Assembly (NCBI GenBank): GCA_964384625.1
Contig: CAYLNH010000130.1
Location: 1-18,690, forward strand
DNA from: CAYLNH01 sp964384625
Lineage (GTDB): Bacteria > Verrucomicrobiota > Lentisphaeria > JABSQK01
Reading direction: 5' to 3'
Length of the DNA: 18,690 bases
Shown here: one piece after another, positions 1 to 8,054 of the stretch
Numbering within the stretch: position 1 is the first letter of the stretch
Layout: the number at the start of each line of letters is the position of its first letter
Position numbers and translations under genes: made by a program
Notes under the pieces: model-generated
The model's input: only the letters and a program-made list of their open reading frames with translations
What the model was told of the DNA's origin: nothing
Databases searched by the model: none

Positions 1-423
1 ACTAATATAGCACACACCGCGAGAATGTCGCCTATTTGCGTGCCGGATTAATACTCATCCCTGGGGTAGGCTTCGCCAACCACAGGCGCAAGACGATCAC
101 GCCTTCAGCGCCATTCCGGGCTAGATGGTCTCGGCGGAAGTCTTTCCGCCACGGATTGCCCGGGGTTCGAGGCTCGCGGCAGGCGGCGGAAGGGTTGTGT
201 GCTGCAGCACATAGCATTTTCGCCAACGCCCCCGAGCCCGAAAACGGGCAACTCGGAGAGCGGGGCCAAGCATCCGGCCAAGGCGGGCCCCCGCAAAGCG
301 GGGCAAGCACGAAATGTATCCCGCCAAGGCGGGACACGATGCTCGCATCGCCTGTTCGACGGCGCCTTGCCGGGACCGGCGCCTGGCCGCCGTCCCTGGC
401 TGGGAAACGTACGCCGAGCCCAT
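1..423. repeat. Gene-free region with clustered small palindromes
   Basis: I see no convincing gene here; the open frames give low-complexity Pro/Arg/Gly-rich translations without domains. Instead there is a run of short inverted repeats: GGCGGAA/TTCCGCC (133-150), the 12-bp palindrome GTGCTGCAGCAC (199-210), a hairpin with a GCCCG/CGGGC core (232-256), CCCCGC/GCGGGG with loop AAA (289-303), TCCCGCC/GGCGGGA with loop AA (319-334) and CGATGC/GCATCG (337-350). Such density looks like a REP/BIME-type extragenic element downstream of the kinase gene. None is followed by a clear T-tract in the direction of the kinase transcript, so I do not call an intrinsic terminator. Confidence 0.5.
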
Positions 424-1524
424 CTAGCCGCCCTTCATCATGGCCATAATGATGATCAGCGCGACGATCAGGAGAGCGAGGGCAATCACGGCCAGGGCCC
501 ACGGCAGAGGAGACTTCTTTGCGGCAACAGCGCCGGCGGCGGGTCGCTTCTCCTTTTTGGGCCGGGCGTGCAGATGTTTCCCGGTGCGGATCTTGCGGAT
601 GTCCTGGCGCAGCTCCTGCCAGCTCTGGTAGCGGTCGTCAGGATCCTTTTCCATCATCCGGTCGATCAGGATCTGGCAGTCCGCCGAAATATCCGGGTTG
701 ACTTCGCGAACCGGCCGATGTTCCGCGGTCACCACCTGGGTCAGCACCTGCATGGTGCTCTCGCCTTCAAAGGGCACATCGCCGGTGACCAGGTGATACA
801 GGGTGGCGCCCAAGGCATAGATGTCGCTGCGGCAGTCGATCGCCCGTTTGCCCTGGGCCTGCTCCGGGCTCATATAGTTCGGCGTGCCGACGGCAACGCC
901 GGTCAGGGTCAGGCTCTGGTCGTCGTTCGCCTGTTTCGAAATGCCCAGATCCATCAGCCGCGGCTCGTTCTTGCTGTCGATCATGATGTTGGCGGGCTTG
1001 ACGTCGCGGTGCAGGATTTCCATCTCGTCCCAGGCGTATTTCAGAGCACCGGCGATCTTGTCGACGATACGAAGCGCGTCTTTTTCGGGCAAAGCCCCGT
1101 CCTCTTCGAGGATCGACTCCAGGTCCTCCCCTTCGACGTAGGACATGGCCAGATAATGATGACCGCCGTCCATCCCGGCTTCGAAGGCCGTGACGATATT
1201 CTTGTGGCTCAGGTTGCCGAGGAGCCGGACCTCCTTGAGGAAGCGCTCGATGTATTCGTCGTCGGACGTCAGATCGGGGGAAAGGACTTTGAGGGCGACC
1301 TGCCGATCCATGGCCACCTGGTTGGCCAGAAAGACGGTTCCCATCGCACCGCCGCCGAGGTTCGCCTCGATGCGGTAGCCGGCGAGTTCCGTTCCGGCCT
1401 GAAGCTCGGCCGCGGGTATCGTCAGTCGTGTCTGACAGCGCGGGCAGTTGACGCAATCGCCGACCATGGAGCTTTGTGCACCGATCTTCGCGTTGCACTG
1501 CGAACAACGAAATTTGATGTCCAT
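424..1524 (-). CDS. Zinc-ribbon Ser/Thr protein kinase with C-terminal membrane anchor
   Basis: A 366-residue Hanks-type Ser/Thr kinase that would phosphorylate proteins from the cytoplasmic face of the membrane. Residues 1-36 form a zinc ribbon (C7, C10, C27, C30; C24 is extra). The kinase domain covers about 50-315: glycine-rich loop LGGGAMG (56-62), ATP-binding Lys79 in VALKVL, catalytic loop HRDVKPAN (172-179, Asp174), DLG in place of DFG (192-194), and the activation segment end GTPNYMSPEQ. A basic Lys/Arg/Ala linker leads to one hydrophobic helix (about 340-362) at the extreme C-terminus. There is no extracellular sensor domain, unlike PknB with PASTA repeats. The ATG at 1524 is chosen because it starts the zinc ribbon directly. 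It is divergent from the secreted-protein operon and has its own promoter. The substrate is unknown; the neighbouring sigma/anti-sigma pair is only a possibility. Confidence 0.93.
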   Translation of the reverse strand: MDIKFRCSQCNAKIGAQSSMVGDCVNCPRCQTRLTIPAAELQAGTELAGYRIEANLGGGAMGTVFLANQVAMDRQVALKVLSPDLTSDDEYIERFLKEVRLLGNLSHKNIVTAFEAGMDGGHHYLAMSYVEGEDLESILEEDGALPEKDALRIVDKIAGALKYAWDEMEILHRDVKPANIMIDSKNEPRLMDLGISKQANDDQSLTLTGVAVGTPNYMSPEQAQGKRAIDCRSDIYALGATLYHLVTGDVPFEGESTMQVLTQVVTAEHRPVREVNPDISADCQILIDRMMEKDPDDRYQSWQELRQDIRKIRTGKHLHARPKKEKRPAAGAVAAKKSPLPWALAVIALALLIVALIIIMAMMKGG

Positions 1525-1566
1525 GGACTGCGTTCCCTGTTCCGTACCACCCGAAACTCGCCGGAT

Positions 1567-1595
1567 ATTCTACTGTGTGCACCCGGGATTTGCAA
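1567..1595 (-). promoter_or_regulatory. Probable sigma70-type promoter for the kinase gene
   Basis: On the minus strand, TTGCAA (1590-1595) and TAGAAT (1567-1572) are separated by exactly 17 bp. Transcription would start near 1560 and give a 5' leader of about 36 nt before the ATG at 1524. The -35 box lies inside a perfect 12-bp palindrome, GATTTGCAAATC (1587-1598), which could be an operator. The call is by eye from consensus match and position. Confidence 0.5.
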
Positions 1596-1752
1596 ATCTG
1601 CCGGGACAAGCAGCAGCCTCTCGTATCCGGCACTCTTTTTCCCCTCTGCGGCTTCGCCGCGACTGTAACCGCGGGGCGATCAACGACGTATTGCACTGGT
1701 GAGATCCGATTTGCCGACTACTGTGTGACAAGCTTTACCCGAAGGAGTGACC

Positions 1753-2793
1753 ATGGGAAGAACAGTCATCCGGGCCATTGCGGCCCTGACCATGCTGACC
1801 GGCGGCGTACTGGCCGGTCCGTTCAGACGGGCCGACGTCTCGGCCAAGGCAATCTGGGTAATGCACGTCGACCTGGACGGCATGCGGCAGTCAAGCATCG
1901 GCAAACACCTGCTGGCGAAGGCCGCCAAGCAGCGGGTCGCCAAGCACTTTGAGGCCGCCAAGACGATCTACGGCGTCGATTTCCGCAAGGATCTGACCGG
2001 CGTCACGATGTACGGCCACATCACCAAAGCCGACGGCGGCGGTGCGGTGCAGCACCACGGTGTGGCGGTCATCCGGGGCAAGTACGACAAAACCAGATTT
2101 ATCAACGCCCTGAAAAGCCGCGTCGGCTACACCACCGTGGAGTTCCGGGGTCATACCTTGATGAAAGTCATCCCCGCTGACCGCAAGCTCGAAGCCGGAC
2201 TGGCGAATCAACGAATCCGGACCCGGACGAAACCCGGCTGGGGTGCGTTCTACGACGGCACGACATTTGTCCTGGGCGAGACGCTGTCGGCGCTGAAGAC
2301 CGGCGTCGACGTTCTGGACGGCAAGGCGAAAAGCCTGGTCACCGCCAATCCCTTCAAACATCTGGACGCGATTGAAGAGAACCCGCTGTTCATGGCGGCC
2401 GCCAATCTCGGACAGATGAAAGGCGTCGATCCGCAAGCGGCGATTTTTCGAGGGGCGGAGTCCGTTTCCCTGGCCGTCCGCGAAGTCCCGACCGATCCTG
2501 ACCGCGAGGCGGCGCCCGAGAACGCCACGGTGCGGGCGCAGGCGATTATCGACGGCAAGTCGAAGGCGGCCTCGGAGCAACTGCGGCAGTCGCTGGACGG
2601 GCTGGTGGCGATCGCCCTGCTCGGTGCAGAAAAGGAGCCGCTCTTTGCCGATCTCGCGCGCGGCGTCAAGATCCGGCAGGACGGCCTGACCGTGACCGTG
2701 GGCTTCACCCACCAGGTCGATGAGCTCACGCAGAAGATGGATCAACTCGAGAATAAGCTGGCGCCGGTTCTCCGTTTGAAACGGCCGCAGTAG
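1753..2793 (+). CDS. Secreted protein of unknown function, first gene of the ECF operon
   Basis: A 346-residue protein I cannot assign to a named family. Residues 1-22 look like a signal peptide (MGRT, then a hydrophobic core, ending LAGP), so the product should be exported. The mature part reads as two similar-sized lobes. The first has a WVMHVDLDGM strand, a helix-rich part and a YGVDFRKDL segment followed by VTMYGH. The second begins near residue 165 with WGAFYDGTTFVLGE and ends in a coiled-coil-like tail (about 315-340). The ATG at 1753 is chosen over the in-frame GTG at 1747 because GAAGGAG (1741-1747) sits at ideal spacing from the ATG. It lies 18 bp before the sigma factor gene in the same direction. 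Proteins of this look occur beside ECF sigma factors in PVC genomes, from memory. The role is unknown; sensing or being the regulated target are both guesses. Confidence 0.8.
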   Translation: MGRTVIRAIAALTMLTGGVLAGPFRRADVSAKAIWVMHVDLDGMRQSSIGKHLLAKAAKQRVAKHFEAAKTIYGVDFRKDLTGVTMYGHITKADGGGAVQHHGVAVIRGKYDKTRFINALKSRVGYTTVEFRGHTLMKVIPADRKLEAGLANQRIRTRTKPGWGAFYDGTTFVLGETLSALKTGVDVLDGKAKSLVTANPFKHLDAIEENPLFMAAANLGQMKGVDPQAAIFRGAESVSLAVREVPTDPDREAAPENATVRAQAIIDGKSKAASEQLRQSLDGLVAIALLGAEKEPLFADLARGVKIRQDGLTVTVGFTHQVDELTQKMDQLENKLAPVLRLKRPQ

Positions 2794-2811
2794 CCGTGCA
2801 GGCGCCCCGGC

Positions 2812-3387
2812 ATGAGCATTCCGCTGGACAAACAGGATGACGAAGAACTGGCACAACGCACGGCCGCCGGGTCGACCGCTGCGTTCGAGGAATTGGTCCG
2901 CCGCTACGGCCGCCGCATCCTCGGGTTTGTCCGCCAACGCAGCGCCAATCCAACGGAAGCGGAAGACCTCACCCAGCAGACCTTCATCCAGGCGTACCAG
3001 AGGATCCATCAGTTCAACGACCAATACCGTTTCAAGTCCTGGCTGTTTACCATCGCCCGCAATCTGACGATCTCCCACTACCGCGCGACATCGCGCCGAC
3101 CGGAAGTGCCCGCAATGGAACAACACGAAGACACAACGACCGCAACACCAGCCAGCCAACTGGCGGCGGCCGAAGGCCGCAACCGGCTCTGGCAGCTGGC
3201 CCGGCAGCACCTGAGCGAGGACCAGTTCACGGCGCTCTGGATGCATTACGCTGAAGATATGCGCACCCGCGAGATTGCCGAGTTCATGGCTTGCTCAAAC
3301 TCCAACGTCAAGGTCCTCCTGCACCGCGCCCGCAAGAAACTCGCGTCCGGCGCGGTGTGTCAGGAGGTCCTGGCCTGTTGCCGCTGA
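2812..3387 (+). CDS. ECF-family RNA polymerase sigma factor
   Basis: A 191-residue extracytoplasmic-function sigma-70 factor, which directs RNA polymerase to a dedicated promoter set. Region 2 covers about 20-95: AFEELVRRYGRRILGFVRQR, the AEDLTQQTFIQAY segment, and the -10 recognition helix FKSWLFTIARNLTISHYR. A short Thr-rich linker (about 103-120) follows, then region 4 (about 125-180): LSEDQFTALWMHYAEDM, then the helix-turn-helix with REIAEFMACSNSNVKVLLHRARKKL. Regions 1.1, 1.2 and 3 are absent, as expected for ECF factors. Upstream spacing is 18 bp, and the anti-sigma gene begins 11 bp after its stop. The ribosome site before the ATG is weak (AGGCG), so translation may be partly coupled to the upstream gene. 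Such factors are normally held inactive by the adjacent anti-sigma factor. The C-terminus has three extra cysteines (residues 183, 188 and 189). Confidence 0.93.
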   Translation: MSIPLDKQDDEELAQRTAAGSTAAFEELVRRYGRRILGFVRQRSANPTEAEDLTQQTFIQAYQRIHQFNDQYRFKSWLFTIARNLTISHYRATSRRPEVPAMEQHEDTTTATPASQLAAAEGRNRLWQLARQHLSEDQFTALWMHYAEDMRTREIAEFMACSNSNVKVLLHRARKKLASGAVCQEVLACCR

Positions 3388-3398
3388 AGGAGATCCCG

Positions 3399-3947
3399 AT
3401 GACCTGTGAAGACTGTGAGAGACTCCTGTCGGAGGCGCTTGACGAACAGACGTCGCCGCCGCCCGACGTACTGAAGCATATCCACGCCTGCGACCGCTGC
3501 CGGCAATTCAAAGCGAATGCCGAACGTCTGGGACGCCAACTGCGAAGCGACGCCGAAGCCGCCATCGCGCAGGAGGAACTGCCGGCGGATTTCGCCAGGC
3601 AGGTCGTCGCCCGCGCTCGGCTCAACCGGGAAGAAGACCTGAGTTTCCCGTACCTGCTGTTTGCTGCCGCTGCCGGTCTTGTCGTCGTGCTGGGAATTCT
3701 GACGTTCTTCCTGTTCGACCGCACCGCCCCGCCGGACCGCGGCTTGCGCCAATTGCCGCCGCGCCCGCCGGCGCCCGAGATCGTCGAGCGCACCGTGCAG
3801 CCGCTCCCCGATATCCCGCAACAGTTCAGCAAGCTGGATCGCGCCGTCCAGGGAACAGCGGACAACGCTTACCGCGCCGAACTCAACCGCATCGGCACCG
3901 ACCTGCGCCGGGCCGGCAACAACGCCCTCTTCTTCGTGGACTGGTAG
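3399..3947 (+). CDS. Membrane-spanning zinc-finger anti-sigma factor
   Basis: A 182-residue protein with the layout of a ZAS-type anti-sigma factor. The N-terminal cytoplasmic part holds H27-x3-C31-x2-C34 (in HIHACDRC), the usual anti-sigma zinc motif, preceded by a further pair C3/C6. One transmembrane helix follows (about 84-106, FPYLLF to FFLF). The rest, Pro/Arg-rich then helical (about 107-182), would be outside the membrane and has no recognisable domain. The start at 3399 is chosen because AAGGAG (3387-3392) lies 6 bp upstream and the zinc motif begins at once; longer in-frame starts overlap the sigma gene and have no such site. Its position directly after the ECF sigma gene supports pairing with it. 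The small outer domain may receive the signal that triggers sigma release, perhaps by regulated proteolysis (inference). Confidence 0.85.
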   Translation: MTCEDCERLLSEALDEQTSPPPDVLKHIHACDRCRQFKANAERLGRQLRSDAEAAIAQEELPADFARQVVARARLNREEDLSFPYLLFAAAAGLVVVLGILTFFLFDRTAPPDRGLRQLPPRPPAPEIVERTVQPLPDIPQQFSKLDRAVQGTADNAYRAELNRIGTDLRRAGNNALFFVDW

Positions 3948-3951
3948 TACG

Positions 3952-5046
3952 TTGGCCGGCCTGTATATCCATGTGCCCTTCTGCGCCCGGAAGTGCGACT
4001 ACTGCGCCTTCTACTCGTATCCCGAGCCGAGCGCCAACCGGCGGCGCCGGTACCTCGAAACACTCGACAGCGAACTGCGAAGCAAGGCGCGGCAAACCGA
4101 AGAGCTGGTTTCCGTCTTCATCGGCGGCGGCACACCGACGTCACTGGACGCCGCCGAGCTGAAGCAATTGCTGACAAGCGTCAACAGACACTTCAGCTTT
4201 GCCGACAAGATCGAGTTTACGGTTGAAGCCAATCCGGAAACGCTGACGCCCGCGAAGGTCGAGTTGCTCCCGCGGGCCGGCGTCAACCGCGTCTCACTGG
4301 GTGTGCAGACCTTCTCGCCATCTCACCGGCAACGAATCGGCCGCACCGGGAACGCCGGTCGCGTCCACGACGTCATCCGGCAATTGCGCGCGAACGGCAT
4401 CAGCAACATCAGCTGTGATTTGATCTACGGCCTGCCGGAGCAGACGCTTGAAGACTGGCACGCGGATCTGCAGCGGGTGACGGGACTGGAACCGCAGCAC
4501 GCCTCGGCCTACAACCTGACAGTCGAACCCGGGACCCCCCTGGTGCGGCGCGCGCCGGCCCTCCCCGATGACGTCCAGCTGATCGACATGTGGCAACTGG
4601 CGCAGGAGGTCCTTGGCGCCGCCGGATTGCCGCGCTACGAGATTTCAAACTATGCCCGGCCGGGCCGCGCCTGCCGCCACAACCTGGACATCTGGTACGG
4701 CAAGAAACTTCTGGGGGCGGGCCCGGCAGCCCATTGGTTTGACGGCGAAAGCCGCTGGGCGAACCCGGCCGATCTCGATCGCTGGCTCGCCGGCGAACCG
4801 CCGGCGGCGGATCGCCTGTCGGCCGCCGACCGCGCGGTGGAGATCCTGATCACCGGACTGCGGGTGGTTGACGGCTGGAGCCATGAGCAATTTGGAGCTG
4901 TAACCGGCTTTCACTGGGATGAACTTCGCGGCGAAATCATCGGGCGCCTGATCGACGAGCGATTGCTGTCGGCGGGAGCCGATCGGCTGTGCGCCACCAA
5001 GCGGGGTATGTTGCTGTCGGACCACGTGGCCCGGGAGTTGCTGTAG
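3952..5046 (+). CDS. hemW: HemW-type radical SAM haem chaperone
   Basis: A 364-residue radical SAM protein of the HemN/HemW family. Residues 11-18 (CARKCDYC) carry the CxxxCxxC motif for the 4Fe-4S cluster that cleaves S-adenosylmethionine, followed by AFYS rather than the extra Cys typical of true HemN. GGGTPTSL and SLGVQTF are the standard SAM-binding and barrel motifs, YEISNYARPG is a family signature, and a HemN C-terminal winged-helix-like region closes the protein. The short form lacking the N-terminal HemN extension fits HemW, which binds haem and delivers it to target proteins rather than acting as an oxygen-independent coproporphyrinogen oxidase. The start is a TTG at 3952, only 4 bp after the anti-sigma stop, without a clear ribosome site, suggesting translational coupling. 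It begins LYIHVPFC, just where homologues do. Its role in this operon is unclear. Confidence 0.88.
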   Translation: MAGLYIHVPFCARKCDYCAFYSYPEPSANRRRRYLETLDSELRSKARQTEELVSVFIGGGTPTSLDAAELKQLLTSVNRHFSFADKIEFTVEANPETLTPAKVELLPRAGVNRVSLGVQTFSPSHRQRIGRTGNAGRVHDVIRQLRANGISNISCDLIYGLPEQTLEDWHADLQRVTGLEPQHASAYNLTVEPGTPLVRRAPALPDDVQLIDMWQLAQEVLGAAGLPRYEISNYARPGRACRHNLDIWYGKKLLGAGPAAHWFDGESRWANPADLDRWLAGEPPAADRLSAADRAVEILITGLRVVDGWSHEQFGAVTGFHWDELRGEIIGRLIDERLLSAGADRLCATKRGMLLSDHVARELL

Positions 5047-5408
5047 CCCGCGTTGAATGCGGACTGCAGTGAATGACGCGGGTAAGGGATGTGGAACAAC
5101 GGGAACGGCGGGACATGACAGCAGGGCTGGGGCAGAATGATTCGGGGGGATTTCATGTAATGCGCGGCGTGCTCTGGTACCGGCGGCCGGAACTGTTTGA
5201 ATAGCGCGCAACGGAAGCGGAGCCGTATGCAATACGGCGCACCCAGGCATACGGGCAACGCCTGCTGTGGACCCGGCAACGCGAATGGGTTGAATGGCGC
5301 CGTCCGGATCGGAGGGAACGCGGGACAGAGGCCCGCACTACTTGCCTGAGGGTGTGCGGGACGCACCCCATCTGTACACTACTCACTACTTAGCACACAC
5401 TGCCCGGC
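5047..5408. repeat. Intergenic spacer with palindromic elements
   Basis: This 362-bp gap between convergent hemW and the first sulfatase has no convincing gene. It contains a perfect 7-bp hairpin, GCCGTAT/ATACGGC with loop GCA (5222-5238), a 5-bp hairpin GCGGG/CCCGC (5320-5336), and a G-rich stretch around GGGCAGAATGATTCGGGG (5132-5149). I recall similar GGCAGAATGATT strings in spacers of PVC genomes but cannot check this. No T-tract follows either hairpin, so terminators are not called. Confidence 0.4.
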
Positions 5409-6932
5409 CTAGGCGCCGGCGATCCTGGGCATACGCATCTGCTCGTATTGCAGGCAGGCCTGAAGGAACTCATGCATCATCTGCTGCTTCAACGCTGCGG
5501 CATCCGAATCATGCCACAGGTTGTTGACTTCGCCCGGGTCCTCCTGCAAATCAAACAACTCGCCGTCGTCGCCATCGCGGTAGACGGTGATCTTATAGCG
5601 GTCATTGACGTAGCTGCGCAGATGGAAACACCGGGTCCCGTGATGGTTCTCCGTGATCGACCAGTTGCGGACCGTCTCGCCGGCCGTCCAGTTGGGCACC
5701 TGATTGATGCCGGTCATGTGGAACGGGACCTCTTCACCGGCGGCAGCCAGGAAGGTCGGCACGAGGTCGACAGAATTCTGCAGCGAATTGCTGACACCGC
5801 CGGCCGGGACCTTGCCCGGCCACCGCACGATGAATGGGACCCGCAGGAGGTCCTCGTAATGGTGAATGGCCTTTGCCGTCAACCCGTGCTGCCCGAGGAA
5901 ATGGCCGTGGTCGGTGGTAAAGACGATCAACGTGTTGTCGGCGATATCGAGGCGATCGAGGGCGTCAAGGATGCGGCCGATCTCTTTGTCCATAAAGCTG
6001 ACCATGCCGTAGTAGGCGGCCATATTCTTCTGCATTTCCGCGCGACTGCAAACGTGCCGGCCGCCGCCGTGAATAGCCTCGCCCTGCCTGGCTTGCCGCC
6101 ACCAGTCCGGATCGTCCTCCTGGGTTTTGCCGAAGTGCGTCGGGTTGACTTCGTGTTCGCCTTCGCTGATGCTGCCCGGATCCATGTCTTCGGGATTATA
6201 CATGCCGGCCCAGGGCTCGGAGACGACGTACGGCGGATGCGGATCATGGAAACTGGCCCAGACGAAGAACGGGCGATCGTCGTCAACCGCGGCTTCGATC
6301 TGCGCAACCGTGCGTTCACCGGTCCAGGTCGTGTAGTGGAACTCCTCCGGCAGGTCCCAGGACCGACTGCCGCGAAGCTTCTTTGACTTCTCGGCAGTAC
6401 GCGGCCAGTCTTCGAAATAGTCGAGCCAGTTGTCCAGCCCCTTTTCTTCCATCCAGATCGCGTAGTGCTGGCCGGCGTGGGACTCGCAGGCGTGCATACG
6501 GGCGGTCTCGACTTCGCGGAAGCCGTACCAGGGGCCCCTGAACTCGCGCCAGAAATCGAGGTCGCGCAGAACGGGTTGACACTCGATGGATTCCATGCCG
6601 TAGCGCGTGGCGAGCGGCTGGAAGTGCGCCTTGCCGACCAGTGCGGTGCAGTACCCGGCCTCCGTGAGGTAGTCGCCGATGGTCGGCACGTCTTCGAACA
6701 GCTTCGTGCCGAGGGTCCAGGCGCCGTGCTGCGATGGGTACAGCCCGGTAATCCAGGTGGCACGCGTCGGCGTGCACGTCGGGTTCACGCAATAGGCGCG
6801 ATCGAAACGCGTACCTTCATTGCAGAGCCGGTCGAGAGCCGGGGTCTTGATCTTGTCGTTGACCGCGCCAATGGTACTGTAGTGCTGCTGGTCGGATGTG
6901 ATAAAGAGGATATTGGGTCGTTTGTCGCTCAT
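5409..6932 (-). CDS. Cys-type formylglycine sulfatase, apparently cytoplasmic
   Basis: A 507-residue sulfatase of the alkaline phosphatase superfamily that would hydrolyse sulfate esters, most likely from a sulfated glycan. RPNILFITSDQQ (5-16) supplies the first metal ligands (Asp14, Gln15). C53-T-P-T-R57 is the C-x-P-x-R signature in which Cys53 is converted to formylglycine; being Cys-type, it could be matured by anSME or by FGE. K101/H103 in GKAHF and D341/H342 in TTDHGH are further active-site residues. The C-terminal part (ELFDLQEDPGEVNNL) is the usual sulfatase end. The start at 6932 is chosen because homologues begin just before RPNILF; a start at 6962 adds ten residues without a better ribosome site. 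There is no signal peptide in either form. The substrate cannot be read from sequence. Confidence 0.93.
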   Translation of the reverse strand: MSDKRPNILFITSDQQHYSTIGAVNDKIKTPALDRLCNEGTRFDRAYCVNPTCTPTRATWITGLYPSQHGAWTLGTKLFEDVPTIGDYLTEAGYCTALVGKAHFQPLATRYGMESIECQPVLRDLDFWREFRGPWYGFREVETARMHACESHAGQHYAIWMEEKGLDNWLDYFEDWPRTAEKSKKLRGSRSWDLPEEFHYTTWTGERTVAQIEAAVDDDRPFFVWASFHDPHPPYVVSEPWAGMYNPEDMDPGSISEGEHEVNPTHFGKTQEDDPDWWRQARQGEAIHGGGRHVCSRAEMQKNMAAYYGMVSFMDKEIGRILDALDRLDIADNTLIVFTTDHGHFLGQHGLTAKAIHHYEDLLRVPFIVRWPGKVPAGGVSNSLQNSVDLVPTFLAAAGEEVPFHMTGINQVPNWTAGETVRNWSITENHHGTRCFHLRSYVNDRYKITVYRDGDDGELFDLQEDPGEVNNLWHDSDAAALKQQMMHEFLQACLQYEQMRMPRIAGA

Positions 6933-7138
6933 GATCTTTCGGGCCGCATGGCCGTGCGGCATCGGGTTGAGGAGGTTATCGGGAAGATCCTACCGTGACC
7001 CCTTGGGTGCGTCTGTCAAGATGAAACAACCGGACCGCCGGTTCCGGGATGACCGGCCGGAATTGGAACGGCGCATTCCGGCCGGACAGCGTTCCGCCGC
7101 AACGGGCAGCGGTGACAGGAGCAACTCAGCCGGCCGTC

Positions 7139-7166
7139 TTGATCTGCCGACAGGACTGGGTAGTGT
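7139..7166 (+). promoter_or_regulatory. Possible promoter for the GNAT gene
   Basis: TTGATC (7139-7144) and TAGTGT (7161-7166) are 16 bp apart and lie 24 bp before the ATG at 7191. The -10 match is weak. This is a by-eye candidate within the 258-bp divergent spacer between the first sulfatase and the acetyltransferase. Confidence 0.22.
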
Positions 7167-7190
7167 GGCGTCACCGACAGAGATTTCACG

Positions 7191-8018
7191 ATGTCATTCA
7201 AAATCAGCAAACTGGATCACGGCAAAGCGTTGGTGCGCGAACGCATCTTCGAGTTCCTCGCCCCCCACGAGACACACAACCTCTTTATCCTCGGCAACCT
7301 GAATGCCGGCTTCCCTGATTCGCATTTATACGTGGCCCGACGCGGCGAACACTGGCTCGGGATTGCGGGCTACTACGGCCGGCCCAGGTCCTTGGTCCCG
7401 TTCTCCCGGGAACCGGCGGTAATCCGGGGCTTGATACGACATATCGCTTCGCGGCATTCGCGGATCACGCACATCAACGGCATCGACTACGCCGCCGGAC
7501 CCGCCTGCGAGGAACTGCGAAAGCTCGGCTACCGCCCCGCCAACGACCCGGATCAGGTCTTTCTGGAGCTCGAAGGCACTCCCCCGCCGCAACCGCATGA
7601 GGAGTTGGCGCGACCGTTCCAACCGGAAGACGCCGAGGCCGTGGCCCGCCTCGCCCGCTATGTCAGCGGCGACGACCCGGCCGCGCCGGTGACGGAAAAA
7701 CAACTGCGCCGCGTGCGCCGGCGCAGGCATCAGCATGTACTGTTTACCGCCGGCAAGGCGGTATCGATTGCCGGCAGCAACGGCAAGGGCATCGCGGCGT
7801 TCCAGATCCTCGGTGTCGCCACCGCCCCCGACTACCGCAACAACGGCTTCGCCCGCGCTGTCTGCGCCTCGCTGATCCGCTCCATGGCCGGTCTCGGGGT
7901 GAAACGCACCGTTATCTTCACCGCCCGGAATAACGCCGCGGCACGCCACTGCTACAAAGGCCTCGGATTCCGCGAAACAGGCGCATATTACGTAGCAAAG
8001 TTCGACCAGCCGGCATAG
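7191..8018 (+). CDS. GNAT-family N-acetyltransferase with an extra N-terminal domain
   Basis: A 275-residue protein. The C-terminal half (about 140-272) is a GNAT fold: FQILGVATAPDYRNNGFARAV holds the acetyl-CoA pyrophosphate loop R/Q-x-x-G-x-A (RNNGFA, 216-221), and NNAAARHCYKGLGFRETGAY is the usual closing motif B region. The N-terminal half (about 1-130; NLFILGNLNAGF, HINGIDYAAGPACEELRKLGY) looks like a second, degenerate GNAT-like lobe, as in tandem-GNAT proteins. It would acetylate an amine on a small molecule or protein; the substrate is unknown. It sits between two sulfatase genes but on the opposite strand, divergent from one and convergent with the other with only 36 bp between stops, so it is not in an operon with either. 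The ATG at 7191 has only a poor ribosome site (AGAGA). Confidence 0.83.
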   Translation: MSFKISKLDHGKALVRERIFEFLAPHETHNLFILGNLNAGFPDSHLYVARRGEHWLGIAGYYGRPRSLVPFSREPAVIRGLIRHIASRHSRITHINGIDYAAGPACEELRKLGYRPANDPDQVFLELEGTPPPQPHEELARPFQPEDAEAVARLARYVSGDDPAAPVTEKQLRRVRRRRHQHVLFTAGKAVSIAGSNGKGIAAFQILGVATAPDYRNNGFARAVCASLIRSMAGLGVKRTVIFTARNNAAARHCYKGLGFRETGAYYVAKFDQPA

Positions 8019-8054
8019 CTGCAGCAAGCAGCAGAATACCGCAGTCGGTCCAGG

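Noticed and set aside
199..1668. A 489-codon plus-strand open frame opposite the kinase gene
   Set aside because: It is the antisense of a clear kinase with all its motifs; the translation has no domain and is compositionally typical of high-GC shadow frames.
1891..3246. A 451-codon minus-strand open frame opposite the secreted protein and sigma factor genes
   Set aside because: It spans two well-supported genes on the other strand and shows no family motifs.
1..5404. Shared TAGCACACAC string near both the window start (8-17) and the sulfatase 3' end (5390-5400)
   Set aside because: Only ten bases are clearly shared; this could easily be chance and the contexts differ.
6987..7019. A perfect TTGACA (minus strand, 7014-7019) with TAGGAT (6987-6992) upstream of the first sulfatase
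   Set aside because: The spacer is 21 bp, too long for a normal sigma70 promoter, and no better -10 box lies at 16-18 bp.
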